From Erysipelotrichaceae bacterium (GTDB taxonomy: Bacteria; Bacillota_I; Bacilli_A; Erysipelotrichales; Erysipelotrichaceae), in NCBI GenBank assembly GCA_017431225.1, contig JAFRLM010000021.1, positions 1-64,000 of the forward strand: a stretch of DNA of 64,000 nt, read 5' to 3'. The notes beneath the pieces were generated by a model. That model did not search any database. It saw only the letters and a program-made list of their open reading frames with translations, and had not been told where the DNA came from. Position 1 is the stretch's first letter. The number at the start of each line of letters is the position of its first letter. Below are positions 31,768 through 38,780 of the stretch, one piece after another. A program made the position numbers and the translations under genes.

Positions 31768-32589
31768 ATGAAACTTCGCACAGACGAAAAAGGGCTTTAT
31801 CTCTCCGGAACTCCCGAAGAGATAAAGGAAAAGACGGAGGCACTTCTTTCCGCGCGTTATAAAAATGCCGCTGTCGAAAAGGAAGGGGAAGTTTTTCTCC
31901 CTTTTCTGCATGAGTCCGTCCCGAAAAAGGAAAACGGCACGAAGATCCTCTATAAGGACCAGTTTTTAGCCGTTGCCTATAAACCGAAGGGACTGCTCGT
32001 ACACGATGACGGGAATGCTTCCGCCAATCTGCAGGATCAGGTAAGCGAAAAGCTCGGGATCAGCGCGCAGGCGCTGCACCGTCTGGACACCGATACCGAC
32101 GGGCCTGTTCTTTTCTCGCTTTCGCCGGTCTTTCAGGCCGCAGCTGACCGCATGGTCTTCGAACGGAAGATGCACCGCGAATATCTCGCCTTCGTTGAGG
32201 GAGAGGTAAAGCAGGAAAGCTTCACGGTCGACAAGCCGATCGGCAAGGACCGTCACCGCAATAATGTCTACCGGGTCTCCAAGAGCGGAAAAGAAGCCTG
32301 CACCCACTTTGAGCTTCTCGGAACAAACGGAAAACAGTCTGTGTTACGCTGTACTTTAGAGACCGGAAGGCGCCATCAGATCCGTGTGCACCTGTCTTCC
32401 GCAGGCCATCCGCTGATCGGCGATACGCTCTACGGAAAGAGCTCCCCGCTGCCCCTGGGGCTCAGCGCCGTAAAACTTTCCTTCCTGCATCCGGTCTTCG
32501 GCAAAGAGATCACTGTGACCTGTGATTTTGACGAAAGGTATCAGAAGATCTATCAGAGCTGCGTGAGGAAAAGACATGAAAAAAGATAA
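31768..32589 (+). CDS. RluA-family RNA pseudouridine synthase
   Basis: 273 aa. The catalytic motif HRLDTDTDG carries the nucleophilic Asp; VAYKPKGLLVH precedes it and GRRHQIRVHL...HPLIGDTLYG follows, all in family order. There is no S4 domain. The target uridine in rRNA or tRNA is not predictable. The stop overlaps the next gene. Confidence 0.92.
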   Translation: MKLRTDEKGLYLSGTPEEIKEKTEALLSARYKNAAVEKEGEVFLPFLHESVPKKENGTKILYKDQFLAVAYKPKGLLVHDDGNASANLQDQVSEKLGISAQALHRLDTDTDGPVLFSLSPVFQAAADRMVFERKMHREYLAFVEGEVKQESFTVDKPIGKDRHRNNVYRVSKSGKEACTHFELLGTNGKQSVLRCTLETGRRHQIRVHLSSAGHPLIGDTLYGKSSPLPLGLSAVKLSFLHPVFGKEITVTCDFDERYQKIYQSCVRKRHEKR

Positions 32590-33049
32590 GACGAACGCGA
32601 TGCGGGCGCTGGATAAGGCCGGCATCGCCTATGAGACATACTATTACGATCTGGGAAAGGAGCCTTTCAGCGGCGAAGCGGTCAGCGAACTGCTTGGCCT
32701 CAGCGAAAGCGAATGCTTTAAGACGCTGGCCTGCCGCCACGAGAGAGAACTCTTTTTACTGGTGATACCGGTCGACCGGACCCTGGATCTGAAGAAGGCG
32801 TCCGCCTTTCTGAAGGTCAAGAATCTGGAGATGGTCAAAGTCCGGGAACTGAAACAGACCGTTGGCTATGAGCGGGGCTCGGTCAGTCCGCTCGGCGTCA
32901 TCGTCCGCCACCGCACAGCTTTCGACAACTCGGCCCTGAACTACGAACACATCGAGATCAGCGGCGGAAAGCTCGGGATCGGTCTGAAGGTCAAAGGAAA
33001 AGAACTGATCGAATATCTGAACGCGGAGGTAGGGGATCTATGTCAGTAA
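32576..33049 (+). CDS. ybaK: Cys-tRNA(Pro)/Cys-tRNA(Cys) deacylase
   Basis: 157 aa YbaK-type editing protein. NAMRALDKAGIAYE, the conserved Lys in CFKTLAC, and RGSVSPLG are family landmarks. It hydrolyses cysteine wrongly attached to tRNA-Pro. It overlaps both neighbours (14 and 10 bases), so the RluA-YbaK-HAD genes form one operon. Confidence 0.9.
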   Translation: MKKDKTNAMRALDKAGIAYETYYYDLGKEPFSGEAVSELLGLSESECFKTLACRHERELFLLVIPVDRTLDLKKASAFLKVKNLEMVKVRELKQTVGYERGSVSPLGVIVRHRTAFDNSALNYEHIEISGGKLGIGLKVKGKELIEYLNAEVGDLCQ

Positions 33050-33774
33050 AAGCAGTCTTCTTCGATCTTGACGGCACACTGCTGCCGATGGACGAAACCA
33101 AATTCACAAAATTCTATTTCAGTGAGCTGGCGAAAGAGGTCAAGTGCTTCGGCATCGAACTGATGCCGCTCAGCGTATCGATCTGGAAAGGCGTCAAGGC
33201 CATGGTCAAAAATGACGGCACGATGACGAACTACGAATGCTTCTGGATCTCCTTCTTTGAGGATTTCCCGCAGCTGCTCTCCCGCAAGGAGGAAGTCATC
33301 GCCGCGATCGGTCATTTCTATGAGACGAGCTTCGCCAATTCGAAGATCGCCACCGGCGAGAACCCGCTGGCGGTAAAGACGATCCGTCTTCTGCAGGAGC
33401 AGGGGTATCCGCTGATCCTGGCGACGAATCCGATCTTCCCTTATACAGCAACTGCCACCCGCATGTCCTTCGTCGGTCTCAAGCCGGAGGATTTCAGGGA
33501 TGTCAGCGCCTACGAGAACTGCAGCTACGCCAAGCCGAACCCGCAGTATTATATGGACATGCTGGAGCGTAACGGTCTCAAGCCGGAAGAAGTGCTGATG
33601 ATCGGCAACGATTTCAATGAGGATGTCGTTCCCACCAGAGCCTTAGGCATGCGCAGCGTCCTCGTCAGCGAGTGCCTGCTCGGGGAACCGGACGATCAGG
33701 TCCGGGTCATGCCTTTCGCAGAGCTCTATGAAAAGATCCGCAACAGAGAACTGGAAGAACTCTATCAGAATTAG
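33040..33774 (+). CDS. HAD-superfamily phosphatase
   Basis: 244 aa. Motif I FFDLDGTL (Asp8 nucleophile), motif II ILATNP, Lys in YAKPNPQYY and motif IV MIGNDFNEDV are complete, with a helical cap between I and II. A small-molecule phosphatase; substrate unknown. Last gene of the operon starting at 31768. Confidence 0.88.
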   Translation: MSVKAVFFDLDGTLLPMDETKFTKFYFSELAKEVKCFGIELMPLSVSIWKGVKAMVKNDGTMTNYECFWISFFEDFPQLLSRKEEVIAAIGHFYETSFANSKIATGENPLAVKTIRLLQEQGYPLILATNPIFPYTATATRMSFVGLKPEDFRDVSAYENCSYAKPNPQYYMDMLERNGLKPEEVLMIGNDFNEDVVPTRALGMRSVLVSECLLGEPDDQVRVMPFAELYEKIRNRELEELYQN

Positions 33775-33816
33775 AAAACAAACGTTACATGCATATGATC
33801 GGGAGGTAGATGAGCC

Positions 33817-35250
33817 ATGTATGATGTAAAGGAAAAATCGCTGCGCACCTTGCAGAAGGATCTTGAAGCAGGGAATGTTACTTCGGAAGAACTCGTTTTC
33901 GCTTATCTGCAGCGGATCGCCGACTTTGACCAGTCGGGTCCGTCACTTCATTCGGTCCTCGAGATCAATCCCGACGCGATCGATATCGCCGCCGCCCTTG
34001 ACCGTGAACGGAAGCTGAAAGGCAGCCGGGGACCGCTGCACGGGATCCCGGTGCTCGTCAAGGACAATATCGCGACCGGTGACCGCATGCATACATCCGC
34101 CGGCGCCGAATCCTTAAAAGACAATTTCGCCGCCGATGACTCGGAAGTCATCCGCAAGCTGCGGGAAGCCGGCGCTGTCATCCTGGGCAAGACCAATCTT
34201 TCCGAATTCGCCCGTTTCATGGCGATGGAAGTCCCCAACGGCTATTCCGCCCGCGGCGGTCAGTGCAAAAGTCCTTACGGGGAAGACGTTGATCCGCTTG
34301 GTTCTTCGACCGGTTCCGGTATTGCCGCCAGCATGAGCTTTGCGGCCGTGACGGTCGGTACCGAAACATCCGGTTCGATCATCTCACCTTCAAGCGCCAA
34401 CAGCGTTGCCGGTCTAAAACCCACAGTCGGTCTGATCAGCCGCAGCGGCATCATTCCGATCAACTACCAGGATACAGCCGGTCCGATGGGCAGAAGCGTT
34501 GAGGATATCGCGATCCTTTTAGGCGAGATGTGCTCTGAGGATCCCGATGATCCGGCGACGCAGGCAAACGAAGGCCTTGTTTACAAAGACTACACGCAGT
34601 TCCTGAAGAAAGATGCTTTAAAGGGAAAGCGGATCGGCGTGAGCCGGGTCGCCCGCCCCTGGTATTCCAGGGAACAGCTCGCAGTCTTTGAGAAGAGCCT
34701 GAAATATCTTGAAAAAGCCGGCGCTGTCCTGGTGCAGGACTGCGATCTTCCGGAAGTCGTTCCGGCAGCCGGTTTCCTGACAGCGGCTGTCATGCATTTT
34801 GAATTCAAGCGCTATATGGATGCCTGGCTGGCGGATTACTGCACACTGCCGGACATCCGCACGCTGAACGATATCGTGAAATACAACCGCGAACACGCGG
34901 AAACCGCGATCAAATACGGCCAGGATATCCTGGAAGCCTGTGCCGAAACTTCGGGAAATCTGACCGAGAGCGATTATCTGCACGAGAAGGTGCGTGTGCT
35001 CCGTGAATCCCGTGCCGGCATCGACGCACTGCTGAAAGAGAAGAAACTTGACGCGGTCGTCTGCCCCGGTCCTTCAGCGATCGTTCCGACAGCCGGTTAT
35101 CCGATCCTTTCCGTTCCGGCGGGCATGGCAGAAGACGGACGCCCGATGGGTCTCTCCTTCGTCGGAGGCGCCTACAGCGAAGCGCAGCTTCTTGCCTACG
35201 GCTACGCTTTTGAACAGATCTCCGGTCTGCGTGTCATTCCCGAGTACTGA
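33817..35250 (+). CDS. Amidase-signature family enzyme
   Basis: 477 aa. The Ser-cisSer-Lys triad is visible: Lys in PVLVKDNIATGD, and the serine pair in the GSSTGSGIAASMSFA and GTETSGSIISPSSANS blocks. It resembles GatA, but no gatB or gatC is next to it and it contains insertions, so a general amidase is more likely. GGGAGGTAGATG serves the ATG. Confidence 0.85.
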   Translation: MYDVKEKSLRTLQKDLEAGNVTSEELVFAYLQRIADFDQSGPSLHSVLEINPDAIDIAAALDRERKLKGSRGPLHGIPVLVKDNIATGDRMHTSAGAESLKDNFAADDSEVIRKLREAGAVILGKTNLSEFARFMAMEVPNGYSARGGQCKSPYGEDVDPLGSSTGSGIAASMSFAAVTVGTETSGSIISPSSANSVAGLKPTVGLISRSGIIPINYQDTAGPMGRSVEDIAILLGEMCSEDPDDPATQANEGLVYKDYTQFLKKDALKGKRIGVSRVARPWYSREQLAVFEKSLKYLEKAGAVLVQDCDLPEVVPAAGFLTAAVMHFEFKRYMDAWLADYCTLPDIRTLNDIVKYNREHAETAIKYGQDILEACAETSGNLTESDYLHEKVRVLRESRAGIDALLKEKKLDAVVCPGPSAIVPTAGYPILSVPAGMAEDGRPMGLSFVGGAYSEAQLLAYGYAFEQISGLRVIPEY

Positions 35251-35281
35251 GAATACTTTAAATAAAAGAGATCCGATCCAT

Positions 35282-35309
35282 AAAAAAGGGGACCGTCCTA
35301 GCGGTCCCC
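35282..35309 (-). terminator. Terminator with stop codon in its loop
   Basis: GGGGACCG (35288-35295) pairs with CGGTCCCC (35302-35309). On the minus strand six T follow. The TAG of the gene (35298-35300) lies in the loop, so the last codons are the terminator stem. Confidence 0.8.
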
Positions 35310-35585
35310 GTAGGGGTCGATCCCTTTGTCTGCGTACCAGACCTCACGCCGCTGAGGTCTTTTCTTTCTGACCTCTTTGGGCTTTGCCGGCGGAAGCAGG
35401 CGCCGCAGCAGTCCGGCCTGGATGCCGGCGACGACTTCCTCACCCAGCTGCCGTGTTTCGGGATCGAGCAGCCAGCTCTGATCGCCGCGGCGGTACATCA
35501 TAGCGATGCGGTCGAGATCGCCGTCGCTCCAGACGATCTCAAGAGAGAGGCCGACAGGCCGTACGTTTTTGATCGTGATGAACAT
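35298..35585 (-). CDS. Small protein of unknown function
   Basis: 95 aa. The first half is a beta-like fold (MFITIKNVRPVGLSLEIVWSDG), the middle is helical and the end is very basic (KPKEVRKKRPQRREVWYADK). Codon structure and a perfect GGAGG support it as real. No family recognised. Its leader can hide the ribosome site (35590-35642), and its stop is inside a terminator. Confidence 0.65.
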   Translation of the reverse strand: MFITIKNVRPVGLSLEIVWSDGDLDRIAMMYRRGDQSWLLDPETRQLGEEVVAGIQAGLLRRLLPPAKPKEVRKKRPQRREVWYADKGIDPYGDR

Positions 35586-35589
35586 AAAA

Positions 35590-35678
35590 AAACCTCCTTA
35601 TGACAGACAAAAACATGTCTGACTGTCATTTCTTCGAGGTTTGCACCGTTATCTTACCATATCTGCAGGAAAACGCAA
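35590..35678 (-). promoter_or_regulatory. Promoter and leader hairpin that can hide the ribosome site
   Basis: Minus-strand TTGCGT (35678-35673), 16 bases, TAAGAT (35656-35651). In the leader, AAACCTC (35642-35636) is perfectly complementary to GAGGTTT (35596-35590), which contains part of the ribosome site. Between them ATGA...CAGACA/TGTCTG...TCAT folds into a hairpin. The whole is one long switchable stem. Confidence 0.5.
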
Positions 35679-35683
35679 GAGAA

Positions 35684-35705
35684 AAGGCATCCTGCGATGC
35701 CTTTG
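35684..35705 (-). terminator. Terminator of mscL
   Basis: Minus-strand AAAGGCATC-GCAG-GATGCCTTT then TCTC, seven bases after the stop. Confidence 0.8.
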
Positions 35706-35711
35706 GTTTCC

Positions 35712-36197
35712 TTACGCTTCTTTCGGAGCTTCCGGATTTTCTTCTTTCTTGCTGTTTCTTCTCTGTCCGCTGCGGTTGCCGCTGTTGCTGCGCTGTGCAG
35801 GACGGTTGTTGTTCTGCTTCTTGAGGAGATCACGGATCTCTTCGAGCAGGACGACATCATCCGGTTTGGCAGCCGGTTTTGCCGGTTCCGGTGCTTTCGG
35901 CTTCTTCAGCTTGTTGACAGTCTTGATGACGAAGAACAGGCAGAGCGCAACTGCCAGGAAGTTGATGATCGCCTGGATGAAAGCGCCGAATTTCAGAGAT
36001 GCAGTGCCGACAGTGACTACGAGATCATTGGTGAAATCATGACCGCCGATGATCATGCCGATGATCGGCATGAAGATATCATTGACCAGAGAACCGATGA
36101 TCGCCTGGAAGGCGCCGCCGATGATCACGGCGACAGCCAGATCGATGACGTTGCCGCGCATGATGAATTCCTTGAATTCCTTAACCATATTTTTCAT
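35712..36197 (-). CDS. mscL: Large-conductance mechanosensitive channel
   Basis: 161 aa. MRGNVIDLAVAVIIGGAFQ is the N-terminal helix plus TM1 with the channel gate; a second helix FLAVALCLFFVIKTVN follows. MscL releases solutes on osmotic downshock. The C-terminus (about 50 residues, rich in Asn, Arg, Gln, Pro) is longer than usual and looks disordered. The ATG at 36197 has GGAACGGAAA upstream. Confidence 0.93.
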   Translation of the reverse strand: MKNMVKEFKEFIMRGNVIDLAVAVIIGGAFQAIIGSLVNDIFMPIIGMIIGGHDFTNDLVVTVGTASLKFGAFIQAIINFLAVALCLFFVIKTVNKLKKPKAPEPAKPAAKPDDVVLLEEIRDLLKKQNNNRPAQRSNSGNRSGQRRNSKKEENPEAPKEA

Positions 36198-36285
36198 TAT
36201 TTCCGTTCCTTTCTGATATGCATTCATTCTATCACTTCTCTTTGAAAAAGCTGTAAAAACTTCTGCGCCTGAATGAAATTTAAAG

Positions 36286-36291
36286 TAGAAT
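36286..36291 (+). promoter_or_regulatory. -10 box seven bases from start: leaderless promoter candidate
   Basis: TAGAAT, seven bases, then ATG at 36299 (malQ). No ribosome site. Confidence 0.45.
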
Positions 36292-36298
36292 GAAATCA

Positions 36299-37726
36299 AT
36301 GAAAAGATCCGGTGTATTACTTCCTCTGGCATCCCTTCCCTCGCCGTACCTGATCGGTGACCTCGGCCCGGATGCCTACCGTTTCGGCAGACTTCTGAAA
36401 GCTGCCGGTTTTTCCTATTGGCAGATCCTGCCGCTGCAGCCCCTGGGCTACGGCAATTCGCCATACCAGTGCACGTCCTCCAAAGCGATCGAGGAGAGCT
36501 ATGTTTCCCCCGAGCTTTTAAAGAAGGAAGGGCTGATCGAGGAGCTTCCTAAAAAGACGCATGTCTCTTCTGTCCAATACGAAGAGGCGAAACAGCTCAA
36601 GCGCGCTCTGCTGAAAGAAGCCTACGCCAATTTTGATAAGAATAATGAAGAGTATCTGGCCTTCGCGAAAGAAGAATGGGTCAGGGAATACGCGGTCTTC
36701 GCCTGTTTCAAGGAACTGTTTGACCGTAAATGCTGGCTCGACTGGGAGGAACCGTACCGTTCCTATGCCCTGCACCGCGATCCCGCGCTTCCTGAAAAAC
36801 ATAAGGAGGCGATCGACTTTGAGATATTTATCCAGTTCATCCTGCGCAGACAGTTCGACGCGCTGAAAGACTATCTGCATTCGCTGAGGATCGAGCTGAT
36901 CGGCGACATGCCGTTTTATGTCGGCATCGATTCCGCGGATGTCTACTATGACCGTGACAGCTTCTGTCTCGATAAGGACGGCAATCCTATCTGGATCGCC
37001 GGTGTCCCGCCGGATTACTTCTCGGCGACCGGACAGCGCTGGGGCAATCCGATCTATAACTGGAGGAAGATGAAGGAAGACGGCTACAGTTTCTGGTTTG
37101 ACCGTCTGCAGAGCGCCGCGACGATGTACGATGTGATCCGCATCGACCATTTCCGCGCCTTTGATACCTACTGGCGCATCCCGGCAGAGGAGAAGACCGC
37201 TGTCGTCGGCAAATGGATCGTCAACGACGGCGACGATTTCTTCACGAAACTGTTTAAAAAGTATCCGAAAATGCGCATCATCGCCGAAGACCTCGGCGAT
37301 CTCCGCCCGGAAGTTCTGCAGCTGCGTGACCGCTACCGTCTGCCCGGCATGCGGGTGATCCAGTTCGATATCTTCTCACCCTTTAAAAAACACCAGGTGA
37401 CCTATCTCGGCACCCACGATAATGACGCAACGCTCTGCTGGTTTGCGGAGCTCGATCAGAAAACGCAGAAGAAGCTCCTGCGCCGTTTCCGCCGTGTTTA
37501 TCCGGGAATGGAGCTCAGCGATGCTTTCCTGGCTTACGCGCTTGACGCCAAAAGCGAGCTCGTGATCCTTTCCGCCAACGATATCCTCGGTGACACGCGC
37601 CGTATCAATACCCCGGGCACGACCGGTTCCCCGAACTGGGAGTACAAACTGACCTCTTTAAAGGGCATTAAGGACAAAGTTCCGTTCTTAAAGGAGCGCA
37701 ACGCGCTGCGAAAGGGGAAGGCATGA
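36299..37726 (+). CDS. malQ: 4-alpha-glucanotransferase
   Basis: 475 aa GH77 enzyme. LPSPYLIGDLGPDAYRF is the normal N-terminus. IRIDHFRAF holds the nucleophile Asp, IAEDLGDL the acid Glu, and LGTHDNDAT the third acid. It transfers glucan segments in maltodextrin and glycogen use. An in-frame ATG nine bases earlier would place the -10 box over the start, so I prefer 36299. ispD overlaps its stop. Confidence 0.93.
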   Translation: MKRSGVLLPLASLPSPYLIGDLGPDAYRFGRLLKAAGFSYWQILPLQPLGYGNSPYQCTSSKAIEESYVSPELLKKEGLIEELPKKTHVSSVQYEEAKQLKRALLKEAYANFDKNNEEYLAFAKEEWVREYAVFACFKELFDRKCWLDWEEPYRSYALHRDPALPEKHKEAIDFEIFIQFILRRQFDALKDYLHSLRIELIGDMPFYVGIDSADVYYDRDSFCLDKDGNPIWIAGVPPDYFSATGQRWGNPIYNWRKMKEDGYSFWFDRLQSAATMYDVIRIDHFRAFDTYWRIPAEEKTAVVGKWIVNDGDDFFTKLFKKYPKMRIIAEDLGDLRPEVLQLRDRYRLPGMRVIQFDIFSPFKKHQVTYLGTHDNDATLCWFAELDQKTQKKLLRRFRRVYPGMELSDAFLAYALDAKSELVILSANDILGDTRRINTPGTTGSPNWEYKLTSLKGIKDKVPFLKERNALRKGKA

Positions 37727-38346
37727 AATACGATGCGATCGTCGTCGCTTCCGGAAAAGGATCGCGGATGCGTCTGAACTTCAACAAGGTCTTTCTGAAC
37801 ATCGGCAACAAGACGATCCTCGAAAGAGCCTGCACATTGTTTCTCGAAGACAAGGACTGCCAGCGGGTCGTCGTGGTGACCCAGAAAGAAAACTTTGACA
37901 AAGTCGTCGCGCACGAAAAGATCCTGCTGACGGAAGGTGGGAAAGAGCGTAAGGATTCTGTCTGCAACGGACTTGCTCTGTGCAGGAGCCGCTATGTCCT
38001 GATCCATGACGGTGCCCGTCCGTTCCTTGAGAAAGCCGACCTGGAGAATCTGAAGAAGGAGCTGAAGACCTGCGATGCCGCGATCCTGGCGCATTACTGC
38101 ACCGAGACCGTGAAGCGGGTCGCCGGCGGGGTGATCACGGAGACCGTTGACCGCAGTGAACTGATGTTCGCGCAGACCCCGCAGGGATTCAGACGCAAGC
38201 TGCTCAAAGAGGCCTACGCCAGTCTCGGCGATCAGCAGAACTATACCGATGACGCTTCTGTGCTTGAAGCCTACGGCAGGGAAGTGCGTGTCGTGGCCGG
38301 TTCCCCGCGCAACCGCAAGATCACCTATATCGAAGATCTGCCATGA
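37723..38346 (+). CDS. ispD: 2-C-methyl-D-erythritol 4-phosphate cytidylyltransferase
   Basis: 207 aa. The nucleotide loop AIVVASGKGSRM, then GGKERKDSVCNGL, IHDGARPF and QTPQGFRR are IspD landmarks. It makes CDP-ME from MEP and CTP. It is a little short (usual length about 230 aa) but has all blocks. Pairing with malQ is unusual and only positional. Confidence 0.9.
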   Translation: MKYDAIVVASGKGSRMRLNFNKVFLNIGNKTILERACTLFLEDKDCQRVVVVTQKENFDKVVAHEKILLTEGGKERKDSVCNGLALCRSRYVLIHDGARPFLEKADLENLKKELKTCDAAILAHYCTETVKRVAGGVITETVDRSELMFAQTPQGFRRKLLKEAYASLGDQQNYTDDASVLEAYGREVRVVAGSPRNRKITYIEDLP

Positions 38347-38376
38347 GCTTCGCGGCATGTCCGCGGAGCTTTTTTG
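38346..38376 (+). terminator. Terminator of malQ-ispD
   Basis: AGCTTCGCGG (38346-38355) pairs with CCGCGGAGCT (38361-38370, one wobble), then T-run. The stop codon's last base starts the stem. Confidence 0.85.
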
Positions 38377-38390
38377 TGCCGAAAATCGGA

Positions 38391-38431
38391 AAATGTATAG
38401 TCTTCCCGTTTTTGTAAAAAACTATACATTT
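38391..38431 (+). promoter_or_regulatory. Inverted repeat upstream of the cold-shock gene
   Basis: AAATGTATAGT (38391-38401) and ACTATACATTT (38421-38431) are perfect 11-base arms with a 19-base centre. No T-run follows, so it is more likely a protein-binding site or a leader stem. A TTGCTA-16-TAATAT promoter candidate lies between it and the gene. Confidence 0.45.
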
Positions 38432-38491
38432 GATTAAATTAGTGTTGCTAAATTAGATTAGAATGGTAATATTTAATTTAAGGAGATAGGT

Positions 38492-38689
38492 ATGTTAGGA
38501 AAAGTTAAGCGTTTCAACAAAACCAAGGGTTATGGTTTTATTACCCTTGAAGATGGACGTGATGTTTTCTTCCATTACTCTGAACTGGTGATGGAAGGAT
38601 TTAAAACCGTAGATGAAGGCGCTACCGTCGAATTCGATCTCTTCGAAGGCGAAAAGGGCCTCCAGGCTCACAACATCAAAACGCTGTAG
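38492..38689 (+). CDS. csp: Cold-shock protein
   Basis: 65 aa, one cold-shock domain. KGYGFITLEDGRDVFFHYSEL contains both RNA-binding motifs, RNP1 in slightly altered form (GYGFIT) and RNP2 (VFFHY). It acts as an RNA chaperone. AAGGAGATAGG serves the ATG. Monocistronic. Confidence 0.93.
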   Translation: MLGKVKRFNKTKGYGFITLEDGRDVFFHYSELVMEGFKTVDEGATVEFDLFEGEKGLQAHNIKTL

Positions 38690-38710
38690 TTCAGGCGTTC
38701 ATCCACAGTA

Positions 38711-38742
38711 AAACGACCGGCCTTCAAATAGACCGGTCGTTT
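38711..38742 (+). terminator. Terminator of the cold-shock gene
   Basis: AAACGACCGG (38711-38720) pairs with CCGGTCGTTT (38733-38742). The stem reaches to within five bases of the secA -10. Confidence 0.85.
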
Positions 38743-38747
38743 TATGA

Positions 38748-38753
38748 TATAAT
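38748..38753 (+). promoter_or_regulatory. -10 box of secA
   Basis: TATAAT 28 bases before the secA ATG at 38781. The short leader contains an ATG-TAA (38761-38766) start-stop pair and then ACGGAGG. Confidence 0.55.
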
Positions 38754-38780
38754 TAAATGAATGTAACGGAGGTGGCCCCT

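Noticed and set aside
33817-35250. GatA subunit of the tRNA amidotransferase
   Set aside because: The amidase signature fits, but gatB and gatC are not adjacent and the spacing differs, so only amidase family is claimed.
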